A stretch of 59,415 bases of DNA from Bacillota bacterium (GCA_023402845.1 JAEYFP010000059.1:1-59415), one strand, 5' to 3'; shown: positions 1 through 9,292, counted from the stretch's first letter. Translations and numbers: made by a program. Notes: generated by a model from the letters alone, not told the origin.

Positions 1-148
1 GCCCTGCTCATTTTTTAAAAACCTGGTCGACAGGGCTTAGGTAGTCGTTTTTTGTTTTTTAAGAAATAGTATAAAAATATATGATTTTTATTTCATTTCT
101 CACTTGACATCACACCGCTGGACTTTAAAATTTCATTTTATAATTATA
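1..148. other. non-coding tail downstream of the first operon
   Basis: No gene is visible here. It is the 3' flank of the minus-strand transport operon that ends at 149. The outer bases 1-6 (GCCCTG) and 31-36 (CAGGGC) are complementary. On the minus strand a short CCTG/CAGG stem (22-34) is followed by five U, a weak candidate terminator. The rest is AT-rich without clear structure. Confidence 0.4.
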
Positions 149-982
149 TCAGCCCTTTACGGCTCCCGCCACCATACCATCAACAATCTTCTTGTTAAAA
201 ATTAAAAATAAAATAAGCATTGGAATCGTGATTATAATCACATCTGCAAACAATAAATTGTAAGAACTCGAAAACTGCCCCATAAAATTATATAATGTAA
301 CCTGTATTGTCATATTTTTCTTTCCCGGAAGGAAATATAGCGGGTTAGTAAAATCGTTAAAAATTGTTACCGCATTTAAGATAACAACTGTTGATGTCAC
401 CGGTTTTAATAACGGAAAGATAATCGATTGGAACAATTTAAGTCTACTGCTTCCATCAATATATCCCGCTTCCTCTAATTCCACCGGTATAGAACCCATA
501 AAGCCTCTATACAGCATAATTGTGAAGGGAATCTGTAAAGCAGTTTCTACTAAAATCATACCGGGTAAGGTCTTATAAAGATATAGGCCTCTCATCACCC
601 AAATTGTAGGCAAAATTGCAGGAGGAATCATAAGCCCTGACATTACCAGAAAGTTTGCGACCTTTGTCATTTTATCATTTCTGCGCTGCATGACATAGCC
701 GGCCATAGAACCTATCAATATCAGCATTACTACCGAGCCCGCAGTCAAAAGAATACTATTTTTAAACGCTGTTAATATCTGGTAGTTTCCCGTCTTGAAG
801 ACCTCCGCAAAATTCTCCCAGTGCCATTTTGCAGGCAATGAAATTTGAAGCTTATTAGCTCCTAATCTGTCTTTCATGGAATTTACAAACATAAACACAA
901 ATGGAATAATAAATACAAAGAAGCAGATAGAAAGCCCGATGATATCTCCGAGTAATGCCCCTATTGTTTTTTTCTTTTTCAT
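149..982 (-). CDS. carbohydrate ABC transporter permease, MalG/CUT1 type
   Basis: Inner-membrane subunit of a binding-protein-dependent sugar importer, 277 aa. Six hydrophobic segments are readable. The cytoplasmic EAA loop, which contacts the ATPase, is at about residues 170-190 (ELEEAGYIDGSSRLKLF), and the C-terminus has the family ending VAGAVKG. The start codon overlaps the stop of the upstream permease by one base (TGATG), so the two are translationally coupled. It is the last gene of a binding protein-permease-permease operon with no ATPase gene, so the ATPase must come from elsewhere. Substrate unknown; the family takes oligosaccharides or sugar derivatives. Confidence 0.93.
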   Translation of the reverse strand: MKKKKTIGALLGDIIGLSICFFVFIIPFVFMFVNSMKDRLGANKLQISLPAKWHWENFAEVFKTGNYQILTAFKNSILLTAGSVVMLILIGSMAGYVMQRRNDKMTKVANFLVMSGLMIPPAILPTIWVMRGLYLYKTLPGMILVETALQIPFTIMLYRGFMGSIPVELEEAGYIDGSSRLKLFQSIIFPLLKPVTSTVVILNAVTIFNDFTNPLYFLPGKKNMTIQVTLYNFMGQFSSSYNLLFADVIIITIPMLILFLIFNKKIVDGMVAGAVKG

Positions 983-1839
983 CAGTTGACCTCCCTGCTT
1001 AATAAATACTTTTGTAACGGAAATGCCAAGATGGCAATCAAAACAAACATAATCACATTACCCGCCGTCGACAATCCATAAAATCCGGATGCATATTGTT
1101 TATAAATGACCGATGCCACTACGTCAGTTGCAAAACCGGGTCCGCCGCCCGTCATTGCCCAAATGAGATCAAAGCTTCTTAATCCGCCGATAAAGGACAA
1201 AATAATTACCGAATTCATCGCCGGACGAGTAAGGGGCAACGTTATGCAGGTAAGTTTCTGCCATGAATTTGCTCCATCCACCATGGCGGCTTCATAATAG
1301 GTCCTATCAATTGACTGGATACCCGCAATATATATCACAGTTGCCACGCCAAGACCCTTCCATACATCCGTCAATATAACGGAAAATAACGCAAGCTTCA
1401 CATTTCCCAGCCAGTCAACAGCTCCGATTCCGAAAAGATTTAAAAAATTATTAATCAGACCTTTACTCGGATGCATCAAGGCCGTAAAAGTAATACCTAC
1501 AGCCACAGTACTGACCAAATTGGGAAAAAATACAATTGAGCGCTGCAATGTCGCAGTTCTGATATTAGAGGTCAAAAAAACCGCAACAAAGAAAGCAATT
1601 ACAACTTTTAATCCACAAGTTAGGATCGCATAAACTAATGTATTTTTAATACCAATTTTTAAAGAGGATTCCGTCAGGAACATTTTAAAATTATCTAAAC
1701 CACAAAATGTATAACTATTAAAGTTCCATACAGTCATACTGAAAAACAATGAGAAGATCATTGGTGTGATAAAAAATACAACGAAAACCACCATCGCCGG
1801 TACCAAAAACCAGGTTGAATATATTCTCTTCTTATTCAT
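982..1839 (-). CDS. sugar ABC transporter permease, MalF/UgpA type
   Basis: Membrane partner of the MalG-type permease that follows, 285 aa, with an N-terminal transmembrane anchor (about residues 10-35) and the EAA loop near 185-205 (YYEAAMVDGANSWQKLTCI). The motif LIWAMTGGGPGFAT near the end is typical of CUT1 MalF-like subunits. It follows the binding-protein gene after a strong stem-loop at 1887-1916, which probably lowers permease expression relative to the binding protein. Together the pair forms the channel of one importer; the transported sugar cannot be read from the sequence. Confidence 0.93.
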   Translation of the reverse strand: MNKKRIYSTWFLVPAMVVFVVFFITPMIFSLFFSMTVWNFNSYTFCGLDNFKMFLTESSLKIGIKNTLVYAILTCGLKVVIAFFVAVFLTSNIRTATLQRSIVFFPNLVSTVAVGITFTALMHPSKGLINNFLNLFGIGAVDWLGNVKLALFSVILTDVWKGLGVATVIYIAGIQSIDRTYYEAAMVDGANSWQKLTCITLPLTRPAMNSVIILSFIGGLRSFDLIWAMTGGGPGFATDVVASVIYKQYASGFYGLSTAGNVIMFVLIAILAFPLQKYLLSREVN

Positions 1840-1886
1840 AGCAGAGTCTTTTCCTTTCCATACATAAAATACACTTTTTCTTAAAA

Positions 1887-1916
1887 GAACCGTCTACAGA
1901 GCTCTGCAGACGGTTC
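1887..1916 (-). terminator. intercistronic stem-loop between binding protein and permease genes
   Basis: GAACCGTCT (1887-1895) pairs with AGACGGTTC (1908-1916), and the interior CAGAGCTCTG is itself self-complementary, giving a long stable hairpin. On the minus strand it is followed by UUUUAAG. Its place between the solute-binding and permease genes suggests a partial terminator or 3'-end stabiliser that keeps binding-protein mRNA in excess. Confidence 0.75.
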
Positions 1917-1941
1917 CTTTGTTAACCCTAAAAATTTTTTG

Positions 1942-3303
1942 TCAGTCCCAGTTCAGACCCAGCTGGACTGCCTGCTTTTTACAATCCTCATCATACTTCG
2001 CTGCCGCTTCTGCCGCTGTAGTCTGTCCGCTGCCCAATTCCTGACAAATAGACGCACAGTTAGCACCCTTAACAGATGTTTGGAATTCTAGAGCAACACT
2101 TGTTTTTCCCGTGTCAAAATAGGTTTCCTGCATTTGTCTTACTGCATCATAACAGTTTTCCGGTAAATCATAACCCTTGACACAATAGGGTCCGTCCGGA
2201 AGTAAGGCAGATGTATACGCATCAAGACCTTCATAGGAAATATAAAATTCAAAAAATCTCTTGATATCATCTATTTTTTCGCTGCTTGCATTTGCGTACA
2301 ATGCGTTCGGTTCCCAAACAGTAATACCGTTATTACTTGCATCATCACCGGGAATTGCAAAGCATCCAATATTATTTACTCCTTCCCCATATAGAGAATA
2401 GATGTTTCCAAGTGCCGATGATAACATAAACCACTGCGCACCTTCACCATTTGCAAGCATATCGCATGCATCATCATAAGATGTTGCAAGATAATCCGAA
2501 TTATAATAGGGAATCAGCTGCTCCATTTTTTCAAAGCTCTTTAAACCGGCAGGATCTATGGCATATTTTACCTCACCGGCTTCAAACCCAGCCGCAAAAT
2601 CAGAGTTAGCTGCGTTTACATTGTAGTGATCTCCAAGATATGCAACCTGTGTCGTCCAGCTATCGCCAAAGGAACCGAGAACTGCTGTTTCTCCGGCCTC
2701 TTTCAGCACATCACAGTTTGCAAGAAACTCGTCCCAGGTAACAGGAACCTGAAGATCATATTTCTCATACATTGCCTTGTTATACAGTACTGCGCCAACC
2801 TGTGAAGCAGCGCTGGGAATACCGTATAAAGCTCCGCCTGCCGAGGCAGAGGTCTTAAATGTATCATCAATTGTATCCGCAAAAGCTTCCCCGGATAAAT
2901 CCACGAAATATTCCGATGGATTCAACGCCGATAACAGAGAGCCTGAATTATAGCAAAGAATATCGGACATATCGCCGGATGCAAGTCTTGTCTTAATCAC
3001 ATTATCCCCATCTTCACCGCCGCCAAGATTCTCAATGTCCACTGTAATACCGAGTTTTTCCTGCGCAGCCGCGCAGACTGCGTTAATACCGTCTAAGGAA
3101 CCGTCGCCAACCCATAACAGTGTCAACTCTGCTTCTTTGTAATCCCCCGCGCTTTCCGTTTCCTCTGTTGTTACAGCTTCTGTTACCGCTTCTGTTTCTG
3201 TTTCTTTGGTCGTGCTTTCCTCTGAAGCAACGGAACCGCATCCCGCAAGCAGCACGCCTACCATTGCCATGCATAAAAGCATACTTACAAATTTCTTTTT
3301 CAT
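1942..3303 (-). CDS. extracellular sugar-binding lipoprotein (CUT1 family 1 type)
   Basis: Solute receptor of the importer, 453 aa. It has a lipoprotein signal peptide with lipobox LLAGC, cysteine 22, followed by a Ser/Thr/Glu-rich linker (about 25-55) and a family-1 binding fold. The start is taken at the ATG at 3303 because the AGGAGG lies seven bases before it; the in-frame GTG one codon upstream is too close. First gene of a three-gene operon. Two other CUT1 binding proteins in this window are only distantly similar, so the three loci are not recent duplicates. Ligand unknown. Confidence 0.93.
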   Translation of the reverse strand: MKKKFVSMLLCMAMVGVLLAGCGSVASEESTTKETETEAVTEAVTTEETESAGDYKEAELTLLWVGDGSLDGINAVCAAAQEKLGITVDIENLGGGEDGDNVIKTRLASGDMSDILCYNSGSLLSALNPSEYFVDLSGEAFADTIDDTFKTSASAGGALYGIPSAASQVGAVLYNKAMYEKYDLQVPVTWDEFLANCDVLKEAGETAVLGSFGDSWTTQVAYLGDHYNVNAANSDFAAGFEAGEVKYAIDPAGLKSFEKMEQLIPYYNSDYLATSYDDACDMLANGEGAQWFMLSSALGNIYSLYGEGVNNIGCFAIPGDDASNNGITVWEPNALYANASSEKIDDIKRFFEFYISYEGLDAYTSALLPDGPYCVKGYDLPENCYDAVRQMQETYFDTGKTSVALEFQTSVKGANCASICQELGSGQTTAAEAAAKYDEDCKKQAVQLGLNWD

Positions 3304-3373
3304 CACTTTTCCTCCTGAATAAATCAGTTACTATATTTTGTTTACAATCATTAATTTATCTTTTTTTACAGTA

Positions 3374-3411
3374 AAAATACATGGAGAATCGGATTATTCA
3401 GCATGTATTTT
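3374..3411 (-). promoter_or_regulatory. leader hairpin upstream of the binding-protein gene
   Basis: AAAATACATG (3374-3383) pairs perfectly with CATGTATTTT (3402-3411). The loop region contains a second complementary pair (GAAT/ATTC). It sits about 70 bases upstream of the start codon of the minus-strand binding-protein gene. It could be a 5'-UTR structure, or the end of an older transcript. No riboswitch class was recognised. Confidence 0.4.
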
Positions 3412-3547
3412 CTGTTAAATTTTTTTGATTAAATTTTTCATAACTTCATAATTTAGAGAAATAACATTCTTCTTTACTTCATATCCTATGATGGTGGGGA
3501 GTAATACCAAAAGGAAATCAAATGTCTGTCCTCAATAGCAGTAAATT

Positions 3548-4660
3548 TTAACCCCAAATTATTTTTTCCAGATATTTCTCATTCAAAAGTGCCTTGTTTC
3601 GCTTTCTTTGCATACTTCTCTTAATTGTTGTTTCCTGCTTTAACATATTTAGGGCGATTCTTTTTATTACCGCTAGATTTTCTGGTAAATAGTCTTTTCT
3701 TGAATGCATTTTATCTTCTGAAAATGTTACATCCAAATTCCAATGCATTGCTTCTATTCCCCAATGTTCTCTTACCGCTTTTCCAAATGTTTCAACATTT
3801 CCATCTAAGCTGCTAATAAAATATCGGGTATCCATTGTGGTTCTTTCACCTTCGATACTCTTTCTTACTACCATTCCTATGCTTTTAAGTCCACTCCATT
3901 CTTCTTTCCTTGACAGCCACTCGATATCCTTGGTAAAGTAATGCGTCCTTGCTTCTATTCTTCCATGACCAAGTTCAGATTTTTTACTTTCTTCATAAAT
4001 ATAATCTCCGCTTTTATCCTTTAATGCTGTTTCAAAATAGTCTTTCACATCTTTATGAAAGTTCTTTTGATTATCTTTTAGTGCAAGGACATAGTCTGCC
4101 TTTTTTTCTATTATTTTTGCGGCAATGTCTTTTTGTGTACCCATTGCATCAATTGTAATGATGCAGCCTTTTATTGCTAATAGTTCTAATAATTCTGGTA
4201 TCGCTGTTATTTCATTGCTCTTTTCGCTAGTCTTTATCTGTCCTAGCACCATTTTGTTTTCACTTGCCCACGCACTTACTATATGAATTGCTGATTTTTC
4301 CATTGCTTTATCTGTGGTTCCACCCATAGTCTTTCCATCAATTGCTATGGTTTCTCCCATATTTACTTCACGAATGGAATCTGTCCAGGAAATGAAACAT
4401 TTTTGAAATTGCTTTGGTTCAATAAATTTAAAGCATCGTTCTAGCGTATCATGAGAAGGGATTCCATTATCTAGACGCAAATATTTACGGAACCAATCTT
4501 CACGTTCTTCAGCAAAATCTGCAATATCCTGCCATGTATCCATTCCACATATAGTTGCGACAATAGCAATAAAAATAACTTCTAATAAATTATGTTTCAC
4601 CTTCCATGCATCTCTTTTATCTTCAATTACTTCAAAAAACTTCATGATTGAATTTTTCAT
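3548..4660 (-). mobile_element. ISAs1-family transposase (apparently intact)
   Basis: A 370-aa DDE transposase of the ISAs1 family, which also contains the H-repeat-associated proteins of enterobacteria. The N-terminus has the DUF4277-like region (FFEVIEDKRDAWKVKHNLLEV). The catalytic core starts at AIDGKTMGG (about residues 123-131), continues with the second Asp in ITIDAMGTQKDIA, and ends with REHWGIEAMHWNLDVTFSED, which carries the last acidic residue. No frameshift or stop interrupts it. Start ATG at 4660 has an AAAGG eight bases upstream. Clear terminal inverted repeats were not found by eye, so the element ends are undefined; they should lie near 3480-3545 and 4690-4790. Confidence 0.88.
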
Positions 4661-4711
4661 AGGTAAACCTTTCTGATATATATGTTATAAAACGATTATA
4701 GCAAAATTTAT

Positions 4712-4750
4712 AAAAAAAAGCGATGGATTTTTAAAATCCATCTACTTTTT
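4712..4750 (-). terminator. strong terminator between the regulator and the transposase gene
   Basis: GATGGATTTT and AAAATCCATC form a perfect palindrome (4722-4742). On the minus strand it is followed by CGC and eight U (4712-4719). It would end the transcript of the upstream GntR-type gene and shield the transposase gene from read-through, as is common near IS ends. The plus-strand side also has a T-tract, so it may act in both directions. Confidence 0.72.
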
Positions 4751-4796
4751 TCATGCGTTTACCGTGCGAATACACCAAGTCAACGGCAATCGTTGC

Positions 4797-5483
4797 TCAT
4801 GGGGATATTAAGTCCAAAGCAAGCAAGAGTTCACTTTTCGTTTTTTCCAGATGTTCTTTCATTAACAAACGAGCTTTTTTGGGGTCGTTTTCCTTGACGG
4901 CATCCAATATTTGCGCATGATAGTAAAGTCCGTTACAGGAGCCAAGAGATTGGCTTAGCTGATAAAAGGCAGGCATATTTTTAATAAAAATATCCGTAAG
5001 AACAGAATAGGCATAAGCATTGTTTGTGGACTTGGCTAATTCTAAATGAAAATTCATATCAAAGTAAGAAAAATCTTTGACATTGTCTACCGATTCCCCC
5101 ATGTTGGACAAGTTGGCTTTTAGTTCTTTAATCAATTCTGAATCAGAATTCAGTGTTGCATGATAACAGATTTCAGGTTCCAGCATGTAGCGAAATTCTA
5201 TAATCGGCAGCATAATTTCTAGCAGTTGTCTGGGTAAATTACCAGAGCCAAAGGAAGATAAATCATTGCAGCAGACAAAGGTACCCTTGCCATGAACGCT
5301 TTTTAACATACCTAAAGAGACATAGTGGCTGAGTGCATCTCTTACGCTGGCACGCCCAACATTAAGTGCCAGACATATTTCATTTTCAGATGGAATTTTC
5401 TCACCGATTATCCATGTGCCAGAGAGAATCCCTTGTCTTAGGTAGTTGACAACGCGATTTACTGAATCAAGTTTTTGTGACAT
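4797..5483 (-). CDS. GntR-family transcriptional regulator, FadR/FCD subfamily
   Basis: Probable repressor of the divergent operon starting at 5833, 228 aa. Residues 8-75 form the GntR winged helix-turn-helix (SENEICLALNVGRASVRDALSHY, followed by the wing VHGKGTF). The C-terminal two-thirds is the all-helical FCD effector domain, with the acidic and histidine positions used for metal or carboxylate ligands (DMNFHLELA, YYHAQILDA, MKEHLEK). FCD regulators usually bind sugar acids or other carboxylates, which fits the aldonate-type enzymes next door. It is clearly paralogous to the regulator at 13217. GGGAGG lies six bases before the ATG. Confidence 0.92.
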   Translation of the reverse strand: MSQKLDSVNRVVNYLRQGILSGTWIIGEKIPSENEICLALNVGRASVRDALSHYVSLGMLKSVHGKGTFVCCNDLSSFGSGNLPRQLLEIMLPIIEFRYMLEPEICYHATLNSDSELIKELKANLSNMGESVDNVKDFSYFDMNFHLELAKSTNNAYAYSVLTDIFIKNMPAFYQLSQSLGSCNGLYYHAQILDAVKENDPKKARLLMKEHLEKTKSELLLALDLISP

Positions 5484-5506
5484 AAAGTCCTCCCTCTTCT
5501 GATAAT

Positions 5507-5512
5507 ATTATA
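5507..5512 (-). promoter_or_regulatory. minus-strand -10 box for the FadR-type regulator
   Basis: TATAAT on the minus strand lies 24 bases upstream of the regulator start codon. The best -35 (TTGTTA) is only about 15 bases further upstream, so this promoter is probably weak or activator-dependent. Confidence 0.4.
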
Positions 5513-5717
5513 CTGAAATGAGCATGATAACAACGATTGACAACACAATATAAAATAAATACATTCTCAGTATACATGTTCCCAATAAAAGTACAAGTAG
5601 TTTAAAAATTATATACACAGAACAACATGTAATACAAGCAATTTTTTAAAAAATAAACATATTTCACATATAAAACAAGTTAACAATGACGAAAATGAGC
5701 AATATTAACCAAAAATG
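5513..5717. other. divergent intergenic region, possible GntR operators
   Basis: This is the central part of the 349-base gap between the two divergent transcripts. It is very AT-rich. ATGTAATACAA at 5627-5637 has the GT-N3-AC core of FadR-type operators, and CAGTATACATG lies near 5570. Neither is a perfect match, so they are only candidate binding sites for the two FCD regulators of the locus. No gene is visible. Confidence 0.3.
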
Positions 5718-5746
5718 TTGACTGGATTCAAAACTGTGGATATAAT
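5718..5746 (+). promoter_or_regulatory. strong sigma-A-type promoter of the aldonate operon
   Basis: TTGACT at 5718-5723 and TATAAT at 5741-5746 are separated by exactly 17 bases, close to the vegetative consensus. It lies about 85 bases upstream of the first gene of the plus-strand operon. Confidence 0.85.
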
Positions 5747-5750
5747 AATA

Positions 5751-5777
5751 ACATAAACATGTCGGACGAGTTTATGT
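5751..5777 (+). promoter_or_regulatory. inverted repeat just downstream of the promoter, candidate operator
   Basis: ACATAAAC (5751-5758) and GTTTATGT (5770-5777) are perfect inverted repeats around an 11-base spacer. The repeat begins five bases after the -10 box and so covers the transcription start. That position suits a repressor site for one of the two FadR-type regulators, or a 5' stem-loop in the mRNA. Confidence 0.5.
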
Positions 5778-5832
5778 CGCAGCAGATCTAGGGCCATAGG
5801 TTCTGTAACGCATTTTCCAAAGGAGGGTACAT

Positions 5833-6621
5833 ATGAATTTTTTTGAGACAATAAAAAAGACAGAGTTAAAACAGGGACAAATCGCTTTAAGTTGGTTGGG
5901 TCAGGCTGGTTTCTTGATTAGAAACAGTAAAAATGAACAGATGGCAATTGATATTTATTTGTCTGATTTGTCAGAAAGGCTTGATGGAAACAAGAGACTG
6001 ACACAAAGCATAGTGGATGCAGAGGATTTAGAGGTGGATATTATACTTGCTTCTCATCACCATACGGATCATTTGGATCTGGACAGTCTTAGTGTCATGC
6101 TTCAAAAAGATTCTAAACTGTACTGCTGTAATAAGTCATATGAGCTTTGTAAAACAGCAAAACTTCCAATGGAAAAGGTAGTTTCTGTGCAGGTAGGTGA
6201 TGTTGTATGTGATAAAGGTTTTTTGATTGAAGCCGTATTTGCAGATCACGGAGACACCGCGCCAGATGCATTAGGGTTTATGATAGAAACAGAAGGTATC
6301 AAGATTTATTTTACAGGGGATACAAGTTATCAATTTGAAAAAATGTCATATGCAGTAAATAAAAAGTGTGATATATTAATTGCTCCCATTAATGGAGAAT
6401 ATGGAAATATGAATGAAAGAGATGCGGCCATGCTGGCTGGACAGATTAAGGCGAACCTGACGATTCCATGTCATTTCTGGACTTTTGCCAGACATCAGGG
6501 AAGTCCATATGATTTTCAATTGGCAATGATGGCTTTGGCTCCGGAGTGCAAAGAATATACCATGGCTCAGGGAGAAACAATTTACTATCCAAATGAATAT
6601 AATGATGGAGGTTCAATATGA
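5833..6621 (+). CDS. metallo-beta-lactamase-fold hydrolase, UlaG-like
   Basis: A 262-aa cytoplasmic metal-dependent hydrolase. The metal site is visible: HHHTDH at residues 75-80, Asp-His at 138-139, the Asp of FTGDTS at 163 and the His of IPCHFW near 214. The closest characterised family is UlaG (L-ascorbate-6-phosphate lactonase), so a sugar-lactone opening reaction is a reasonable guess. As first gene of an operon for aldonate import and oxidation it may open an aldonolactone such as gulonolactone; that is inference. AGGAGG lies seven bases before the ATG. Its end overlaps the next start by four bases (ATGA). Confidence 0.85.
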   Translation: MNFFETIKKTELKQGQIALSWLGQAGFLIRNSKNEQMAIDIYLSDLSERLDGNKRLTQSIVDAEDLEVDIILASHHHTDHLDLDSLSVMLQKDSKLYCCNKSYELCKTAKLPMEKVVSVQVGDVVCDKGFLIEAVFADHGDTAPDALGFMIETEGIKIYFTGDTSYQFEKMSYAVNKKCDILIAPINGEYGNMNERDAAMLAGQIKANLTIPCHFWTFARHQGSPYDFQLAMMALAPECKEYTMAQGETIYYPNEYNDGGSI

Positions 6622-7745
6622 AAAAAATAATAGGTGTATTACTTTCAGTAATAATGTGTGCAACATTATTTACGGGTTGTAGTTCAAGCAAAACAACGGA
6701 TTCAGGGTCTTCTGACCAGCAGTCAGCCACAGACGAGGCTACTGCCACAGATACAAGTACACAGACTACAACAAAATTCAAAATTGGTGTTTCAAATGCA
6801 TATATGGGTAATGACTGGCGTCAGCTTATGATCCGGTGCCTGGAAGTTGCAGCAATTAAGGATGAATATATAGATAAAGTAGATCTGACAATAGTAAACA
6901 GTGAAAACTCTGCCGAGGCACAGGTTTCTGCAATTGACGCTATGGCAGAGCAAGGCTATGATGCTATTTTGATTGATGCATCTTCATCAGCAGCTTTGCT
7001 GCCATCCATACAACGTGCAATGGATAAAGGAATCGTTGTAGTTACTTTTGATTCGGTAGTAGATGAGGATGGCATTTATACGGTTCAGACAGATTTTGTT
7101 TCCATGGTAGAAGCATGGGCAAAATACCTGTGTGAGAAGTGTGGACAAGGTGCAAAGATTGCAGTAGATACAGGTATGCCCGGATCTACAAATGGAAATA
7201 CAATTTACGAGGCAGCAATGAAAGTATTTGAAGAGAATAATATGAATGTAGTAGCTGAATTTGCTTCTCAATACGCAGATGGTATTTGTCAGGAACAATT
7301 GGCGAGTGTGCTCGCAGCAAATCCGGACTTACAGGGAATCTTTAGTCAGGCCTATGTTGAGTCTTGCTATGCGGCATTGACACAGGCAGGAATGGATTTA
7401 ATTCCATGTGCGGCATTTGATACAAACCTTGGTATGATGACAGCATCAATCAATGACATGGATAGCATTATAGGAAATAACTTCCCAGGTATCGGTGTAC
7501 TGGCATTGGATGTGGCTGTCAGAGTGTTAGAAGGTGAAACAGTGGAAGAAGATACTTTTGTTACGGCAGGGTTATATGTGACAGACAAAGACAAGGATAT
7601 GGATATTGGAGCATCGACTACAGTAATACAAGAAGGTGTTAACTGTTGGGCAGAACAGCCAGACGGATTGGATTGGCCGGTACTTCCGGATGATTTTACA
7701 AAGATATCTATTGATGTAAATGAGGTATCAAATTTCAGCAAGTAA
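6618..7745 (+). CDS. ribose-type sugar-binding lipoprotein
   Basis: Substrate receptor of a CUT2 (ribose/galactose-type) importer, 375 aa. The lipoprotein signal ends at FTGC, cysteine 21, followed by a Ser/Thr/Asp linker (22-55). The periplasmic-binding-protein type-1 fold begins at FKIGVSNAYMGNDW. EQGYDAILIDASSSAAL matches the hinge-side loop of RbsB-like proteins. It starts inside the stop of the hydrolase gene (ATGA overlap) with GGAGG six bases upstream, so expression is coupled. Order binding protein, ATPase, permease, permease suggests one importer with a heterodimeric channel. Ligand not identifiable from sequence; context suggests an aldonate or lactone. Confidence 0.9.
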   Translation: MKKIIGVLLSVIMCATLFTGCSSSKTTDSGSSDQQSATDEATATDTSTQTTTKFKIGVSNAYMGNDWRQLMIRCLEVAAIKDEYIDKVDLTIVNSENSAEAQVSAIDAMAEQGYDAILIDASSSAALLPSIQRAMDKGIVVVTFDSVVDEDGIYTVQTDFVSMVEAWAKYLCEKCGQGAKIAVDTGMPGSTNGNTIYEAAMKVFEENNMNVVAEFASQYADGICQEQLASVLAANPDLQGIFSQAYVESCYAALTQAGMDLIPCAAFDTNLGMMTASINDMDSIIGNNFPGIGVLALDVAVRVLEGETVEEDTFVTAGLYVTDKDKDMDIGASTTVIQEGVNCWAEQPDGLDWPVLPDDFTKISIDVNEVSNFSK

Positions 7746-7768
7746 AATTAGAGATGAGGTTATAGCAA

Positions 7769-9292
7769 ATGGCAGATTTAGAGTTAAATCATATATCAAA
7801 ATCATTTAACGGTCATTACGCCTTGCAGGATGTCACATTTTCCTGCAGGCGTGGTGAAGTTCATGCCTTGCTGGGTGAGAACGGCGCCGGCAAAAGTACC
7901 TTGCTTAAGGTACTGGCCGGAGCTTATCAGCCCGATTCAGGTGAAATAAAGATTTTTGGTGAAACCGCTCATATCAAAACGCCCAGTGATGCAATGGAAT
8001 ACGGTATCGGTTGTGTTTATCAGGAGCTTTCCTTTGTTCCCGATTTATCGGTAGAGGAAAATATTTTTATAGGAAGGATTCCACAAACCAGATTTGGAAC
8101 CTTTGATTATAAAAAGCTTCGCAACATGACATTAGAGTTGTTTCAAAAGTACCAGGTAGATGGAATTGATCCCGGGGCAAAAGTTGGAACTATCTCATTA
8201 TCACAAAAACAAATTATAGAAATTTTAAAGATTTTGTCAAAAAATCCTGAGATTGTTATTTTGGATGAAGCTACTTCTGCATTGGCAGAAAACCGTGTAC
8301 GCTGGCTTTTAAGTCTGGCTAGAAAATTAGCCGATGATGGTAAAGTAGTCATTTTTATTTCCCATCGTATGTCAGAAATATCAGAGGGCTGCGATACGAT
8401 AACAGTGCTTCGAAACGGAGCTTATGCAGGAGATTTAAAGGTTGACGAGAATATGGATATGGATGAAGTAATCGCTATGATGCTTGGCAGAAAGATGTCC
8501 AACTATTTTCCAAAGATTGAGAATTGTAAAAAGAAAGAAGTACAATTGCAAATTAAGAATCTGACATACAATAATGTTCTTAAAGGTGTGAATTTAGAGC
8601 TATACAGAGGAGAAGTATTGGGATTGGGAGGTTTGGCAGGTCAGGGACAGGCAGAACTTTTGCAAGTACTCTACGGTATCTATCCGGCACAAGGCGAAAT
8701 TATTATGAATGGAAACCAAATTAAAATCAAATCACCTAAGGATGCAATCAAAAAGGGTATTGCACTGGTTCCTGAGGAACGAGGCATACAAGGACTGTTT
8801 CTTTCATTGGGAATTGATTTTAACATATCTATACCATCGATTAACCAGTTGACGAATGGACCATTTTTAAGTGTAAAAAAAGAAAAAAATATTGTAGAAA
8901 ATTACATTGAGAAACTCGCAGTAAAGGCATCCACCGTACAAGCACCGGCTCAAAATTTGTCAGGTGGCAACCAGCAAAAGGTTGTTATGGCAAAAATTAT
9001 GTCTTGTGAACCAAGTCTGTTACTGCTTCATGATATCACGAGAGGTGTAGATGTCGGGACCAAAAAAGAAATGTTTTGTCTGGTGAGGGAATTTGCCAAA
9101 CAAGGAAAATCAGTAATTTTTTTCTCCACAGATGTAGAAGAACTGGTCAATGTATGCGACCGTGTCGTGGTAATGTATGAGGGAAGGATAGAGGCGGATC
9201 TGTCAGACGCAGCACTTACCAAAGAAAATATTATCAGTGCATCAATCGGGGCAAATCAGTTGAAAGGAGAGGAAACTGTTGAAGAATTATAA
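7769..9292 (+). CDS. sugar ABC transporter ATPase, RbsA/MglA type, with degenerate second Walker B
   Basis: Double-domain ATPase of the CUT2 importer, 507 aa. Domain 1 has Walker A GENGAGKST (36-44), a relaxed signature SLSQKQ and Walker B VILDEAT. Domain 2 begins near residue 255; its P-loop equivalent is the degenerate GLAGQGQAEL usual in this family, and its signature LSGGNQQK is intact. The Walker B there reads LLLLHDITRGVDVG, where relatives (including the second RbsA-like protein in this window) have LIMDEPTRGID. The Asp-Glu pair is thus His-Asp. Since only one site normally hydrolyses ATP in CUT2 ATPases, this may alter rather than abolish activity. It overlaps the next gene. Confidence 0.92.
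   Translation: MADLELNHISKSFNGHYALQDVTFSCRRGEVHALLGENGAGKSTLLKVLAGAYQPDSGEIKIFGETAHIKTPSDAMEYGIGCVYQELSFVPDLSVEENIFIGRIPQTRFGTFDYKKLRNMTLELFQKYQVDGIDPGAKVGTISLSQKQIIEILKILSKNPEIVILDEATSALAENRVRWLLSLARKLADDGKVVIFISHRMSEISEGCDTITVLRNGAYAGDLKVDENMDMDEVIAMMLGRKMSNYFPKIENCKKKEVQLQIKNLTYNNVLKGVNLELYRGEVLGLGGLAGQGQAELLQVLYGIYPAQGEIIMNGNQIKIKSPKDAIKKGIALVPEERGIQGLFLSLGIDFNISIPSINQLTNGPFLSVKKEKNIVENYIEKLAVKASTVQAPAQNLSGGNQQKVVMAKIMSCEPSLLLLHDITRGVDVGTKKEMFCLVREFAKQGKSVIFFSTDVEELVNVCDRVVVMYEGRIEADLSDAALTKENIISASIGANQLKGEETVEEL

Noticed and set aside
3120..3374. Plus-strand open frame opposite the binding-protein gene
   Set aside because: It is antisense to the signal-peptide and linker region of a well-supported lipoprotein, rich in Leu and Pro from the reverse of Glu/Thr codons, and has no ribosome site.
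3480..4790. Search for terminal inverted repeats of the ISAs1-type element
   Set aside because: Comparison by eye of the two flanks gave no convincing pair, so the element ends are not called.
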